64,000 bases of DNA from Plumapathes pennacea (Eukaryota > Cnidaria > Anthozoa > Antipatharia > Myriopathidae). Where the stretch lies: the NCBI GenBank assembly GCA_964036295.1, contig OZ038464.1:22208008-22272007 (forward strand), read 5' to 3'. Every line of letters starts with the position of its first letter. The stretch's first letter is position 1. Positions 32,352 to 45,300 of this stretch are shown here, piece by piece. Below the pieces are notes generated by a model. It was not told the origin of the DNA and did no database searches. It saw only the letters and a program-made list of their open reading frames with translations. The position numbers were made by a program, and so were the translations under genes.

Positions 32352-32990
32352 GGTAACTATCAGCTATATAATATTGTACATTATTATAAATTTTAGTTAT
32401 TTTTATTTTGTTTTGCAGAGCACACATAGAATGACATAGGCAAACAAAAGTGTTCTTTCATCCAATTACAAAGGTTGATGCCAAAAAAGGGTTTTAAAAT
32501 AGTTAAATGACTAGCAGGCTAGTCTGTATTTAGTTCAGGTACTGTGCTTGTTTATTTTCAAACCTGTCCTAAATGTGATGTGCAGAACATATGTATTGTC
32601 ACTTTGGACATAATAGCTATCTTCTCAGAGAGTCCAGTACTAAAATGCATTGAAGTTCACTAAAGTGTATAAACTATCACTCCAAATTCAGATGAGCAGT
32701 TTGGAAAAAATATCTAACTATGTAAATGTTGTCCAGGAATCATTGCTCCAAGCAGACATGAAACTCCTCCCCTCTTGGCATAGGTCAAGTATCTTGTAAT
32801 TCAAGGACTAAAACCTAATAATTACATGTGCAATAAAATAATTCTAAATGTGTTTTTTTCCTCACGTTTACTTTAGAGTTCCGAAACCTATGAATGTTTG
32901 GTGTACGTTTTACGCGGTTATGTCTGACCCTTGCGTTGTTTTGCTTTGAAAATATATGCGATGTTAATGTGTGGTCATTCCTTTATTCAG
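32352..32990. other. INPP1 3' untranslated and intergenic sequence
   Basis: No gene is seen. It includes the likely INPP1 3' UTR, with AATAAA near 32832, and ends at the H2B 3' processing region. Confidence 0.4.
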
Positions 32991-32997
32991 AAATGGT

Positions 32998-33013
32998 GGC
33001 TCTTAAAAGAGCC
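32998..33013 (-). terminator. H2B histone 3' stem-loop
   Basis: On the minus strand this reads GGCTCTTTTAAGAGCC, the 6-bp stem and 4-nt loop of replication-dependent histone mRNAs. It lies 51 nt after the H2B stop. It is followed by ACCA and an AATAAA 10 nt on. Confidence 0.92.
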
Positions 33014-33064
33014 GTTTTTTTTTTTTTTTTTTTTTTTTTTTTGGTTCTGTGTTGGTCTCCTGGT

Positions 33065-33421
33065 TTATTTGCTGCTGGTATATTTGGTAACCGCTTTGGT
33101 TCCCTCGCTCACAGCATGTTTTGCCAGCTCTCCGGGCAGAAGCAGTCGAACGGCTGTCTGTATCTCGCGGGACCCGACGGTCGACTTCTTGTTGTAGTTT
33201 GCAAGGCGGGAAGCTTCACCGGCAATACGCTCGAAGACGTCATTCACGAACGAATTCATTATACCCATTGCTTTGCTGGAAATGCCGGTGTCTGGGTGAA
33301 CTTGTTTCATGACTTTGTAGATGTATATGGCGTAGCTTTCGCGCCGCTTTTTTGTCCTCTTTCCGGTCTTCTTCCCACCGCTAGCTCGTTTCGCACCTTT
33401 CTTACTGGCTTTTGGAGGCAT
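33065..33421 (-). CDS. Histone H2B, replication-dependent
   Basis: This core histone pairs with H2A in the nucleosome. The intronless 118-residue frame has the basic N-tail [18 protein letters not shown], the [20 protein letters not shown] core and the C-terminal helix ending KYTSSK. A histone stem-loop follows the stop, so it is expected to be expressed in S phase without a normal poly(A) tail. It is divergent from H2A, 460 bp away. The overlapping opposite-strand frame is a shadow. Confidence 0.97.
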   Translation of the reverse strand: MPPKASKKGAKRASGGKKTGKRTKKRRESYAIYIYKVMKQVHPDTGISSKAMGIMNSFVNDVFERIAGEASRLANYNKKSTVGSREIQTAVRLLLPGELAKHAVSEGTKAVTKYTSSK

Positions 33422-33881
33422 TGTGTTCGTTTAACGTTTACCACAAAAAGATATAACTCAAGTGATCAGTTTGTTGCACCTGAAGCGGCTTTTATACCAA
33501 TCCCAATGAAGGACGGATCGAAAGTCGTACAATATTCTTACTGGTTGAAAATGAGTTGGACTGCTGAGGAGACAGTGTTCGAACATCGAATGGTTTGCCA
33601 ATTGCACCTTCTGTCAACTGATTGGTTGCTGATGGATATTTTTAGTTTTTTTACTGGATACTTGCTTTTGATTTGACAACCTTCAAAGCTTACCTCTGAG
33701 GAATGTTCTCTGCTGCGCAGGCATGGTTTACTCAAAGTGAGCTAATTTCTCATTGGTTCTCCAGGATTTACATGCTTATATTCTATTGGTCCTTTTCGAT
33801 CCGAACTTTAGCTATAAAAAGGAAGCGGCGGCACCACCCTGCATTGCTCACTGCTCTGTAAGTATTTCCAGAAGTAACAAC
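33422..33881. promoter_or_regulatory. Bidirectional H2A/H2B promoter
   Basis: The H2A side has TATAAAAA at 33813-33820, with inverted CCAAT boxes (ATTGGT) at 33785-33790 and near 33752. The H2B side has a TATAAAA on the minus strand at 33490-33496, with further ATTGG/CCAAT motifs near 33500 and 33610. This is a typical divergent histone-pair arrangement. Confidence 0.8.
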
Positions 33882-34259
33882 ATGTCAGGTCGTGGAAAAG
33901 GAGGAAAATCTCGCGCGAAAGCCAAGACTCGATCATCGAGAGCTGGACTTCAGTTTCCAGTTGGTCGTATCCATCGCATTCTCCGCAAGGGAAACTACGC
34001 CGAACGTATTGGTTCTGGCGCTCCAGTCTACCTGGCCGCTGTCCTCGAATATCTGTCGGCTGAAATCCTAGAACTGGCGGGAAATGCTGCCCGAGATAAC
34101 AAGAAAACTCGAATCATCCCCAGACACCTGCAACTTGCCGTGCGAAATGACGAAGAGCTCAACAAGCTGTTGGGCGGAGTGACAATTGCCCAAGGTGGTG
34201 TGCTGCCCAATATTCAAGCAGTGCTGCTGCCCAAAAAGTCGGAGCACAAGTCCAAGTAA
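33882..34259 (+). CDS. Histone H2A, replication-dependent
   Basis: This core histone has 125 residues and no intron. It begins [20 protein letters not shown], contains [12 protein letters not shown] and the acidic-patch region, and ends [11 protein letters not shown]. It lacks the SQEY tail of H2A.X and the H2A.Z signature, so it is a canonical H2A. The start was chosen at the conserved MSGRGK; an upstream in-frame extension from 33753 is promoter sequence containing the TATA box. A stem-loop follows the stop by 24 nt. Confidence 0.97.
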   Translation: MSGRGKGGKSRAKAKTRSSRAGLQFPVGRIHRILRKGNYAERIGSGAPVYLAAVLEYLSAEILELAGNAARDNKKTRIIPRHLQLAVRNDEELNKLLGGVTIAQGGVLPNIQAVLLPKKSEHKSK

Positions 34260-34283
34260 AGCCACAAGCCTTACACAACAAAC

Positions 34284-34299
34284 GGCTCTTTTAGGAGCC
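34284..34299 (+). terminator. H2A histone 3' stem-loop
   Basis: GGCTCTTTTAGGAGCC forms the 6-bp stem (one T-G pair) and TTTA loop of histone mRNA ends, followed by ACCA. Confidence 0.92.
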
Positions 34300-34842
34300 A
34301 CCAAATACAAAAAAGCATTGACCAATGACTTCACATATGTCCGTGTCTTATACATCTGACCTGAAACACATTCAATCCGCGAGAAACTTTCAAGCTCAGT
34401 GTACTGTACCGTTCACCGCGCCCGCGACAATACATCTGAACTAGCCTCTGACTGGCTCTGGTAAATCGGTTTGTTCGTGTAACAAAGATTTATTCGAACC
34501 ATTTTTGCTGACAATGAAATTGTGTTGAAAGGAATTAGCGAAACTTCAAGAAACACCCGGGATAACTTAAACACTTGCCGCGTTTCTTTTTTCTTCTTTT
34601 CGGTAGCTAGCCGACAGAAAGATGGCCCGCATGTGCAGATATATTTTCTTCAAAGCGTGAAAAGGTCAAAATGAATGCTCTTGCAAAAGTTTAAAGCAAT
34701 TCTAGATCCTCACTCTCAAACTTGAGAAATTCTGTCGGCTGTGCCAAATTCTCCTTACTGTCTCGAAGTGGACTGGGGCAAAGGATGTGTCACGTGCTTT
34801 CTCGGCTTGGCGCCATTTTTCAGTAGCCAGCGAAGAAGGAAG
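34300..34842. other. H2A to DNAJC9 intergenic region
   Basis: No gene is seen. The last 100 bp should contain the DNAJC9 promoter and 5' UTR; GGCGCCATTTT at about 34809 resembles the CCAT box common in metazoan housekeeping promoters. Confidence 0.4.
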
Positions 34843-36430
34843 ATGTCTTTCATTGAGAAATTACAAGAACTGTATGGTACTAGGGACTTGTACGAAGTTC
34901 TTCAGCTTAAAAGGTCTGCGAGTGAGTCAGAAGTTAAGCGAGCGTACCGGCGAATATCTCTTCAAGTTCATCCAGACCGCGTCCCAGAAGCAGAGAAAGC
35001 TCTCGCGACAGAGAAATTCCAGGCATTGAGCCGAGTTCACTCCATTCTTTCAGACCAAGGGAAGCGGGATTTGTACGATGAAAGTGGCGAAATAGACGAA
35101 GACGTAGTTGTCCAGGAGCGTGACTGGAGTGCATATTGGCGACTCTTTTTCAATAAAATCACATTAGAAGAGATAAAGGAGTTTGAGAATACATACAAAG
35201 AGTCTGATGAAGAGCGGAACGACTTGAAAAGTGCTTATATCGACTACGAAGGAGATATGGATTTGATTTTGGAGAACATGCTTTGTTCTACCATAGACGA
35301 TGAAGGACGCTTCGAGGAAATGATCAAGGAATTCATTGAGAAAGAGGAAGTTCCAAAATACAAAGCTTTCACGGAAGGAAGCTGTGGAACCAAGGCCAAG
35401 AAGAAAAGGAAGAAAAAGGTACTAGTTTGTTTATTGTGTGTATGTCTTGCCTCCGACAGTGTGTAATGTGGAAGGATATAAATTCTTTAGTCTAGTGTGT
35501 ATATATATAGGTGTGTGTGCAGGGGGGGGGGGTGGGGTAGGGTTGTGGGGGTGGTGGTGTTCACTAACACCCTGGGAAGGCATTCAGTTATTCCACTCCT
35601 CCCTCTTTGCCCAGGGGTTTTATAAAAATAGCTCTTTAAACTGAGTTTCAGCAAACAGCTGATCAGCGAACCCCCTCCAAAAGGTTTCATACTGATTATA
35701 AAGCTCGCAATGTGGTTTTGAGGCTAGCAAAGCAAACCTGACAAAGTACAAGGTACAGATCATAATTTTGTGCACAAGTCAGCAAACCTTTGTGCTAGCA
35801 CATCTCCAACTCCAACTAAAGGTGGTGTTTTAGTCCCTTACTCCGAACAGCCTGTGTGATGATTTTTCTCAAATTTACTCATATTTGAGAGGTGTGACTA
35901 TTTCATATGTTTGCCTTCATGTGGACACGCTCAATTTTACTTCCTAAACATTGTCTCAAGCATCTGATTGCTCCTATGATGAAACAAGTGCTAGCAATGG
36001 CAGCTGAGTCTGCTCCTTCCTTAGTAGTCAAAGTGACTAATCACTGTATTTATAACTTTTATGGTGTGACATGGAGAAGTTTCTGCTTTGGTACCTTCTA
36101 AATTCACAAACTGGCTATATCTTTCAATATATATATATTATGTATATATTTTTTCAATGTTTTTTTTTTATTTTCAAACAAGAAGAGGTACATTATTATT
36201 ACATCTCTTTCAATATGCAGGCAGCCCAAGAGGCAAAAGAAGCAGAGGAAATGGCGGCGGAACTTGGTCTTAATTCTGCTGAGAATCCTTTACAGCAGAT
36301 CATTTTGCAGCGACAGTCTCAGCGTGGTGCTGCTTTAAATGATATGATCGCTGGTCTGGAAGCAAAGTATTGCAAACCAAAGAAGCAAAAGACTTCAAAA
36401 GCAACAGCTAGCAAGTCTAAAAGGAAGTGA
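34843..36430 (+). CDS. DNAJC9: DNAJC9, nuclear J-domain histone co-chaperone
   Basis: DNAJC9 is a heat-shock co-chaperone that binds histones H3-H4 and recruits HSP70 during histone supply (family knowledge). Two exons, 34843-35418 and 36221-36430, give 261 residues (human 260). The J domain spans about residues 14-80, with DLYEVLQLKRSASESEVKRA and the HPD motif in LQVHPDRVPEAEKA. The middle part YIDYEGDMDLILENMLC matches the family, and Lys-rich nuclear-type stretches lie at the exon junction and the C-terminus. The start MSFIEKLQELYGTRDLYEVL was preferred over an upstream in-frame ATG at 34741, which adds non-conserved residues. It lies 580 bp after H2A. Confidence 0.94.
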
Positions 36431-37753
36431 TGAGAAGCACTAGGAGAAGGAATGCTGTGTTTTCAGTTTTGTTGAAAAATAGTGACTCAGAAAGAGAACA
36501 CAGTAGCCAGAGTAATAAACGTAACAAAATTAAATCTTGTATTAAAATGAGCAGTGTAGAGCAAAGAGATGTAAAACCATCTACTTGAAAAGTCAAAAAA
36601 AAAAAAAGAAAGTCGAAAATATCAACAGTTACTCTAAAACAATGAACAAAGATATGTTCAGCTTCTAACCCAGCTTTCACTCCCATATTTTTCTTCAATA
36701 GAAGGATTTGTAATGGAAGCTAGGGAGTGATGGTTTGAAATGTAACTTCAACATTCTCTTCTTCAGCCTTTTGTCAGAGATACTTTATATCATGCAACTG
36801 ATCAGATTGTCAGTTCTCACTACATCACTCATCGATTTTTCTCTTGAATGGTTGAGAGGATTTGCACTATGGGCTCAGCCAGTAACAGGCTTAAAATATG
36901 GAAGATCAATATTGTTAATTTAGTTGAATTTGTGAGTAGAATAAACTTAGGATCATGGGGCACATGTCTATAAAAGAGAAAAATACATTGTTGCTTGATT
37001 GATTGTTTTTATTTTATGTTTTATTTTTTGGTAGTTAGTGCAATGCGTACGCCAAAATCTTTCTCGTAATTAAATTAGTTTGAACTGAGCTTTTTTCTCA
37101 CAGTCTCGCTTTGGCGAACAATAAATTGCGCTCGTTCCCATTCTCCCATGAAAGTAAACATCTTCCCATTCATTGTTTGTTCGGCAAGTGAACCGTGTCG
37201 CTTATGCATGCGGCTCTTTCTTCGTGGTTTGCATGGAAGTACGTATATGCCGGGAACTTTCTAGCTTAAGTTCGATAAATGACGTACACTACTAATCTGA
37301 AAAAGAATGTATTAGCGCCAAATACACTCTGGTTCAATGTGAAACTGAGTGACTGAGTAGTTGCCGACAAGGTAAGTTTAGGATAACATTTCTCACATTG
37401 TCATGTTTACTTTATCCTTTTGAAGGTTGATGGCCATATTTAGTCCATATTTTGTGTGAATATCGTAACAGTAGAAATGTATGATTAGTTTCCCCCAGCT
37501 GTATTAATAGCATCTCAAAATGGCGCCACTTTATTTACAGGGGAAATATAGCATACACGTTGGCAAGATATTTCAAATATATTATTCCCCCAAAGCCCCC
37601 TGATTTGGTTTTGCTAATGCCCGAATTGTTTGTTGGGCAAACTTGAAAAGTAGCTTGTCAAATTAATGGTGGGTCATTTTCAGCACACAGCTTTGACCCG
37701 GGCCGTCAAAACAGAGCGAAGAAGTTGGCTGGAATGTTCTTGAGGTAGAAATA
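36431..37753. other. DNAJC9 to Cobl-like intergenic region
   Basis: No gene is seen. AATAAA near 36514 may serve DNAJC9. A partial relative of the 8046-8257 MITE lies at about 36760-36870. The last several hundred bases should hold the promoter and 5' UTR of the next gene. Confidence 0.4.
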
Positions 37754-40700
37754 ATGGAGAGTTCAAGTGGTGGAGGCGGTGGTTTACAAAAGTAAGCATA
37801 TATCCTTCCCTCGCAATATTTATTGTACCACAACCCTCTTTTTCCTATCGGAAATGTATGTTATCTTTTGTGGTGATTAATATCTTAAAATTGTGATAAC
37901 ACGGCCGACCATGAGATTATAAACGCAGACCTTCCACCGATCACAGTTGCGTATTGCTGCATGAAGAATAATTATGCAGAACAGTGAGCCGATATACAGA
38001 GTTCGTACTGTTTAATTAAGGAGTTCTTGAGAGTATCCGTGGATTCCACGCTATTGTTACACTTCGTGGTCATGTGAAAATATATCCAGCCCGCGCGCTT
38101 ATCGATCAGATTTCGTACATCGTGGGGTGATATCGACATAAAGCTGTGCTTAATTTGTTTGTGACGGGAATATTCTGAGATTCATTTGCTTTATTAGAAG
38201 GCGGACGTATTGATCTAACGAAGCTTTGTTCCCACCGCTCTCTAAGGATATTTGAGGACGTTTTGTAAAATATACTGCTCGGTTTCCGTGACTGTCGTTC
38301 CTTGTTGCCTGAAAAATTATGTAAGCAAACAAGAAGGAAAGGTCATGCTGAACCTACTGGAATTTAATCCTGCGGAAAAGTTAACCGCCGGAAATTATTA
38401 ACTATTATATAGCTTGGTTGTTTATTTCCAAACTTTGAGTGAGTTAGAAAATGACGCCAACCTTGGTATGTCGACTGCCTATGAGGCATGGTGGTTCCCT
38501 TTTATTGGCTGACCTTTAACCGACATAATGGTCGAATTTGTCAATATTCCCTGTCATTATTTGCATCTTTTCTTACATATAATGTATGCAGATGGTAGAT
38601 TTCAACACTGTCTGACCAAATGATTAGAAAGATTTTAATTAGGTATTCAACTTAATTGTAGACCCACAATATTTAAACTGATATAAATTTTGTGTTGCCA
38701 AGAGGAGAAAGTGATCATAATAAAAACACAGTTCTATAAAGCATTTTGAGCATAAATATAATAGAGCTAATACTGGTATTTTTACGGGCTTATATTGGTT
38801 CTGTCCCTCTTACACATGTATGCATACGTAATGCTTTGACAATATTGTGACTACAACTTCAGGAATGTACTAGACAGCTGTTTTGTTTCGGTGTTGCCCT
38901 GGTGACCTAGAAATCTTAATTATTGGCTGGGTTTCCCTTCCAAGTTGATTTTGTTGAACCTCAGATCACAATGTCTCAGAGATGCCTCAAATTGATCCAT
39001 TCTGTATCTACACCATACAATAGCTCGTTGTAAACAACAATAGATTTTATTATCAACAATGTTTGGTTCTGCCAGTTTTGCTTGAGTTAATGAAAAGTCT
39101 TTCCTTTTACAATAATTTGTATTTGGCTCAAAGGAGGAAATTGTTTAATGTGCTCTTGAAGTTTCATGCAGGTGTGAAACAAAAAATGCAGATGTTAAGA
39201 TTCCTCAGATTCAAAGGCAATAATGTGTTTTTGGAAGGGAATCAATATTATATTTATTGGTAAATATAACAAAGTTATTCATAGAGCACATGAAAAATGT
39301 GACGCTTTTAATATCAGGAATTCAAGGTCATTTCTATTACCATTAGGAACATCTGGTAAATAAGACTTGCTTGAATGTATAGGGCCATCATAATGATTTG
39401 ATGCCCTACAAAATGTTACAAGAACACATGAATATTATAAAATATATATTATTTGATTTTATATTACATATTATATATGTTAGATACATAGAAATATTAT
39501 AAGAACACACATGACTGTACTTTAATTATTTTACAGTGTGTCAAATAAAGATTTATATTTAATATTTCTTTTGTCTGCACAATATTATATATCTGCTTAA
39601 TTGTTATGGTATTTGCATAATATTTATTTTATTTTACTAACTAGATGTTTATCAGCTTTTAGCTTCACCTGCACTGTATTCTCAGTTAGTTTAATTCTCA
39701 ATTTTTTTTTCTGCATTTTATTTATTTAATTGGAAACTTGTCATTTTATATCAATGTTTATTATATAGACACGAGTGTTTTACTGGGAAATATACCGTGC
39801 ATAAAATCCATATGAATTTACATCTGGGACCGGAGTGGCATATTTTCCATATCCTCACTAGTGAGGATATCGATAGCATCATTTCCTGCTTTTGCACGGT
39901 TGTTTGTGCATTTTCTCATAAAACACTTGTGTCTATATAATAAAAAGAAAATTACATGGCGGCTTGAAGATATGGATTTTATTTTCTTGTGGTGAAAACA
40001 ATATTTTACTCACTCGCGCACCACTCGAAAATAAAATTCATATCTTCGCACCACCATGTAATATCCTCTATGTCTTTTTTAACTTTGACTCATTATTTTC
40101 ACTGTAGGCCTCTTTCTTCTAAAGTTCGAGCACCTCCTCCACCAAAAAAGTTGATGACATGCAATCCAGAAGATGTCAAAATCAGGGAAAGTGACATCCC
40201 AAACACATTCAGCTCTTCTCATCGTCGAGGCTTGCTAAAGCAATCCAATGAAACTGCCAAAGAACCTCAGGTACTAGCAATGAAGAAGTTGTCAGATGGG
40301 GCAGGTTTGTATAATGAAGCAGATGCTGCAGTCACAACATCAAAGAAGGTTGATGAAAAGATTCTAACACGATCAGATGAGAAGTTGTTGAAGACTTTCT
40401 ATGGAATGTTTTACACTAACCGAAGCTCAGGATCGGACTGGAAGTTGGAAGTGGATGGTTTTATTCCTGTTTGTTTATTACAAAGCCTGGGAAATGTAAA
40501 CAAACCTTTCAGGATCATAGCTATGCAAGGCTCAGTACGAGTGAGTATACAGTTAGTTTGTGCAGCTGTTTTGCAGAGTACAATGTCTAGAACCTTTCAA
40601 AATGTTGTGTACATTGTAAAGTGTAAGCCTATGTAATGTGCTGAGTGAGTTCCATTTTAAATTAATTGGATCAAGAACAAATTAGCACTAGGTCAGAAAG

Positions 40701-42304
40701 GTTTCACTTACAATATTATACAAATGAATGTTTTAATTTAGAGGGCAAAGTGTCTCTCTCTCTCTATGCATGCTCATGTTTCATAAGCTTGCAGTTTCAA
40801 TGCAGCAATTTAAGAGTGATTAAAAAAGGTTAATCCATATGCCCAAGCATATAAATGTGCATGTTCTTAATTTGGAACAGCCCTTAAGTGTTTCTAACTT
40901 GTCATAAACCCAGATCATGGAGTTTGAAGTGACTGCAACCACCAAAATTACACGCACCAAAGTATTTGTGAAGTGGAATGACAGTCGTGAGACCATGTAT
41001 GGAGCTCGGTTTGGAAAGGAGGATCAGGCTGAGCAGGTACAAAACTCACGTCATTAGTACTACATGTATACTAGAAGTACAGTACTTACTATTCATACAC
41101 TGATGGCTGCTATAGAATTTAGTTGTATTGGTGCTTGGGAACATAGCGTGAACACAGCCTTATATGTACACTTCTTTGGTGCTTGTAGTTTCACAGCACC
41201 ATTTGCAGGATGGTCTCAACTCTCAGCAAGACTGCACAGCTCCTACGGCAACCAGAACGAAAGGTACAAAAAAAAAAAGTGTAAAGTTATGACGTACAGT
41301 GAATGTACACCGACCTGTTTTCATTTTGGACAAAGTGCATGACAGGAAGCCCTGGGGGATACTGCACTCCTTGAGTGGCTCATTTCGAGGAGTTGTAATG
41401 AATTTTGAATATTTTTCTTTCTTCCACTTCATTGGTACTTTGCCATGGCCCATTAAATCATGAATGAAAATAATATAAGTTAGTGAAACATTAAAACCAA
41501 AGTGGAAAAGACTAAAACAAAAACAAGATTGACCACGTGTAACATTACTGTAATTATATTGAATTAGTATCAATAATATTATTAGTATATTTATCTACAC
41601 ACACACACACAAAACAATAGATTTACTGGCTGTGGGCTTGGTATGAGCTTACAAATTGACAGCCACTTAACAAATTGTTGTCCTGTACAGTAAGATTGTC
41701 AACATGATTTGTCTCCACTTAATGTTGAATTCCTGTTGACAGATGGTACTGAGAAAGATAAGTGACCCAGAAAACAGTGCCAGTTCTACTCTTCGACGGA
41801 TGAAGGTGTCACTTCTGATCAAGCTTCCTGATAAACAGACGACTATCATGTCTGTACCTGGGCTGTAAGTATTGATAATAAGGAGACTGTTTGATCCTCA
41901 CAGTAATGAAGCAACTGATTGAGCAGGTAGTGAGGAATACACCAGTGAGAACCAACCTTTGGAAAAAACCCAGGCTTCAACTGGAATTGAATTCATAACC
42001 TTTGTGATACCGGTGCGACACCCTAACCATTGAGCTATGAAGCCGTATGGGAGCTGGTCAAGTGTGTAGTTCAGTCAATTGGCAGTATTAGTCTTGCTGC
42101 TATTCCTATAATCCCATTGCCAAAGAATTCAAGAAATGTGCCACAACAGCTGCCCAAAACTGTTTTGAACAAGTTGTGGTACAGCTAGCCTGCGCCGCAT
42201 CCGAACTAAACCCCAGGGTTTAGTTCAGATGTGGCGCAGGCTATGGTACAGCTTGTGTGTAAGCACTGAATTTATACAGTAAGACAACATGTTGAGAATG
42301 TTAC

Positions 42305-42342
<38 letters not shown>

Positions 42343-45300
42343 TCTTGTAGGTTGACAATGAGTGAACTTTTTGAGTTAATCTGCAAAAAGGAAGCACTGG
42401 ACCCAGCTTGTCACCAGCTGTCTCTACCCAGAGTGGGAAACAGAAAGTTGTCGTTTGACTCTGAGACTGCAGTGGGTTCACTCAAGATCCGTGAAGTGTG
42501 TATCATTAACGTGGGTACCAGAGTGGATGCCATCAGTGAAAACACGACAAGCATAGAGGGAGAAATAGTGAACTTGGTCGATGTCCAAGAAGACGAGGTA
42601 TGAAGAAATGTTGTACTGTAATCCTGAAAATTTGTACAGAGGTTTGAGTCTAAGGGGTTATTCATTGCACAATTCACACTGCACGTACACAAGCTTCATT
42701 TTGAAGCATGCTGTGTTGCACTGACATCAACACAGGACCAGCTCTCTTAGTCAAACTCTCTTTTATTGTGATGGTAATTATGAACATGTTGAACTGTCGG
42801 TATGTTGTCGGTAACGTGGTCAGTAGGTGTCGGTATGTGGTCAATTAGGTATTGCCTGACACATCGGAGTCAGTGTGAATGCCGTTTCATATTATTTTGG
42901 TTTTATTTCCAGAGCAAAATACTGAACATTCAATTACCTGGGCAAAACAAGAAGGCATTCCGAGTTCCCCTTGATATGAGCATGAAGATTCTGGTTGGAA
43001 AAATTTGCAGCCAAGAGAATTTGAACCCTCGCTTCCACTCGCTGCAGTACCTGGACTTCAAACACGATTTCCTCAACCTAAGCAGCACAGTTAAAGATAT
43101 CGACTCGACTCAGTTGCGCCTGATGGATAAGAGAGGTATTGCATTCAGACTGAGTAATATTGCTTGCAGATACTTTGTCCAAGATCTAGACCCTACTGTA
43201 TTTTATTCTCTATTATAATATCCCTTTGTACAGTATGTATGTGAACAAGTGTCACTGGTTGGTAAGTGCCCATTATGTGATCTGTAACTTGGTCGGTAAG
43301 TGGTTGGTAAGTGATCGGTAACTTGGTCGGTAATTGGTCGGCAACAAAGTCGTTATGTGTCGGTATCGGTAACTTGGTCGGTAAGTGTTTGGTAACTTGG
43401 GCGTAATTATGTGATCGGTATCGGTAACTTGGTCGGTAAGTGTTCGGTAACTTGGGCGTAATTATGTGATCGGTATCGGTAACTTGGTCGGTAAGTGTTC
43501 GGTAACTTGGGCGTAATTATGTGATCGGTATCGGTAACTTGTTCGGTAAGTGTTTGGTAACTTGGGCGTAATTATGTGATCGGTATCGGTAACTTGGGCG
43601 TAATTATGTGATCGGTATCGGTAACTTGTTCGGTAAGTGTTTGGTAACTTGGGCGTGATTATGTGATCGGTATCGGTAACTTGGTCGGTAAGTGTTCGGT
43701 AACTTGGGCATAATTATGTGATCGGTATCGGCAACTTGTTCGGCAAGTGTTTGGTAACTTGGTGGGCAGACTTGTTCACATGTTCTGTCGTGTTGAATGC
43801 AGTTTAAAAATGTACAAAACTATAAGGCCGCGTGTGGCTGTCTTTAGGGACTTTAAGATACAGGACGCAAGAGGACGACGGCGACGACGACGTCGGTGAA
43901 ACAATAAAACTAATCACAGAAGACAAAAGAAGCACGTGAATATCTGAAATTGACATGTTCTCGGGGTCGCCGTGCTCTCGCATGCGACTTCAAATGCTTC
44001 TTTTTTACGTCGCTGTCAGGACGTGGACGACAGTTCGATAAAATAACGGCAGTCGTTCTTCTTAGTAGGAAACGATGAAATCAATAGAACCTTGGCAAAA
44101 ACGGAACAAATTGAGCAACCTAAGAATAGGTAAAGTTACAAAGACACAGGGAAAACAGAGACTAATTTTTGGTTCCTCGCGTTGCCGTCGCCGTCCTAGG
44201 TTTCTTAAACTCCCTTTTCCTTAGCAGGAAACACACAGTAGTGCTGGAATGTTCTAAGAACTGCGGCTTTGTTCAAGGATCATTGGGGGTCGCTTTTGTT
44301 TATGTCGTACCACAATAAATTAGGATTTACGATACAAATCACTTACATCATGAGAATGTTGGGAGCTCTATGTGTGGTCTTGCCTATTATACAAGTGACT
44401 TGTATTCATTTGAAGTGCCCTCTTCTCGGACTGTTCTAGGACGTAACACCTACACCAGGAAGAGTCTTCCAGATGACACCTCCTTAACTTTAACTCACAA
44501 CCATTCTGACATGTCACGGCATCATATGGGAAACTACAGTAAGCTATAAACATTTTAAACACGTAATGGCCGCGCGTATGCGGTATACATGCACTAACGT
44601 AATTTTCACTTTGCTCACATCCATTGCCAACTTCACCTGCATTAACGTGTCACCGTTCATTCGCCATCACTTTAGCATTAAAGTAATATATGCATATCTC
44701 ATAAGCAACCCGTACTGATTCATGACAAAACGTTCTCTAACATTCTTTTGCAGTATCACATGTTCAACTGTTTCGTACTTCACTCAAACAGTCTCTGCCT
44801 CAAGCACTCCAGTGTCTTTTATTCTTACTTTATCCATTGCCCAGTTGAATTTAAAAAACAGACACTTCCCGTGCAATCATAATGAAGTACGCACTGTACG
44901 TCTTTGGGTTTCTAACCAATTATGCAAATGTTGGGGGTGGTGTACATGACAAGAAGTTGAAGTGCAGTGATTATATCATAGCCTACATGGAAACAGTGGC
45001 ACGGTCGGCTACAGACAGAAGGAATGCTAATATGAGAAATAGTCTAAGTCTGCCTAGAGGTACTAAAACGCATAATCAGGTTCAATTTAAGCGGATATTC
45101 CGGGCGTTGATCCCTTGGTGGGGCTTTCACAGCGTTAATCTCAGTATTCACATTAACCTTGAGTTGACACGTTATATACGGTTAGATAAAAAGTCACAGG
45201 AAGGAGACCTCCCTGCAGTCGTTTACATAGAGAACACTACTTTTCTGGCGATCACATTGACGATTTGTTTTCTTGCAGTATACAGGTTTGTTGTTTGTGT

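Noticed and set aside
32894-33676. 260-residue plus-strand frame across the H2B gene
   Set aside because: It is the antisense shadow of H2B and its promoter, with no recognisable protein features.
34741-34842. Upstream start for DNAJC9 at 34741
   Set aside because: The added 34 residues are not family-like, and MSFIEKLQELYG at 34843 fits the known N-terminus length.
43239-43781. CRISPR-like array
   Set aside because: The direct repeats have no unique spacers of constant length, the DNA is eukaryotic and intronic, and the ends match a transposon terminus.
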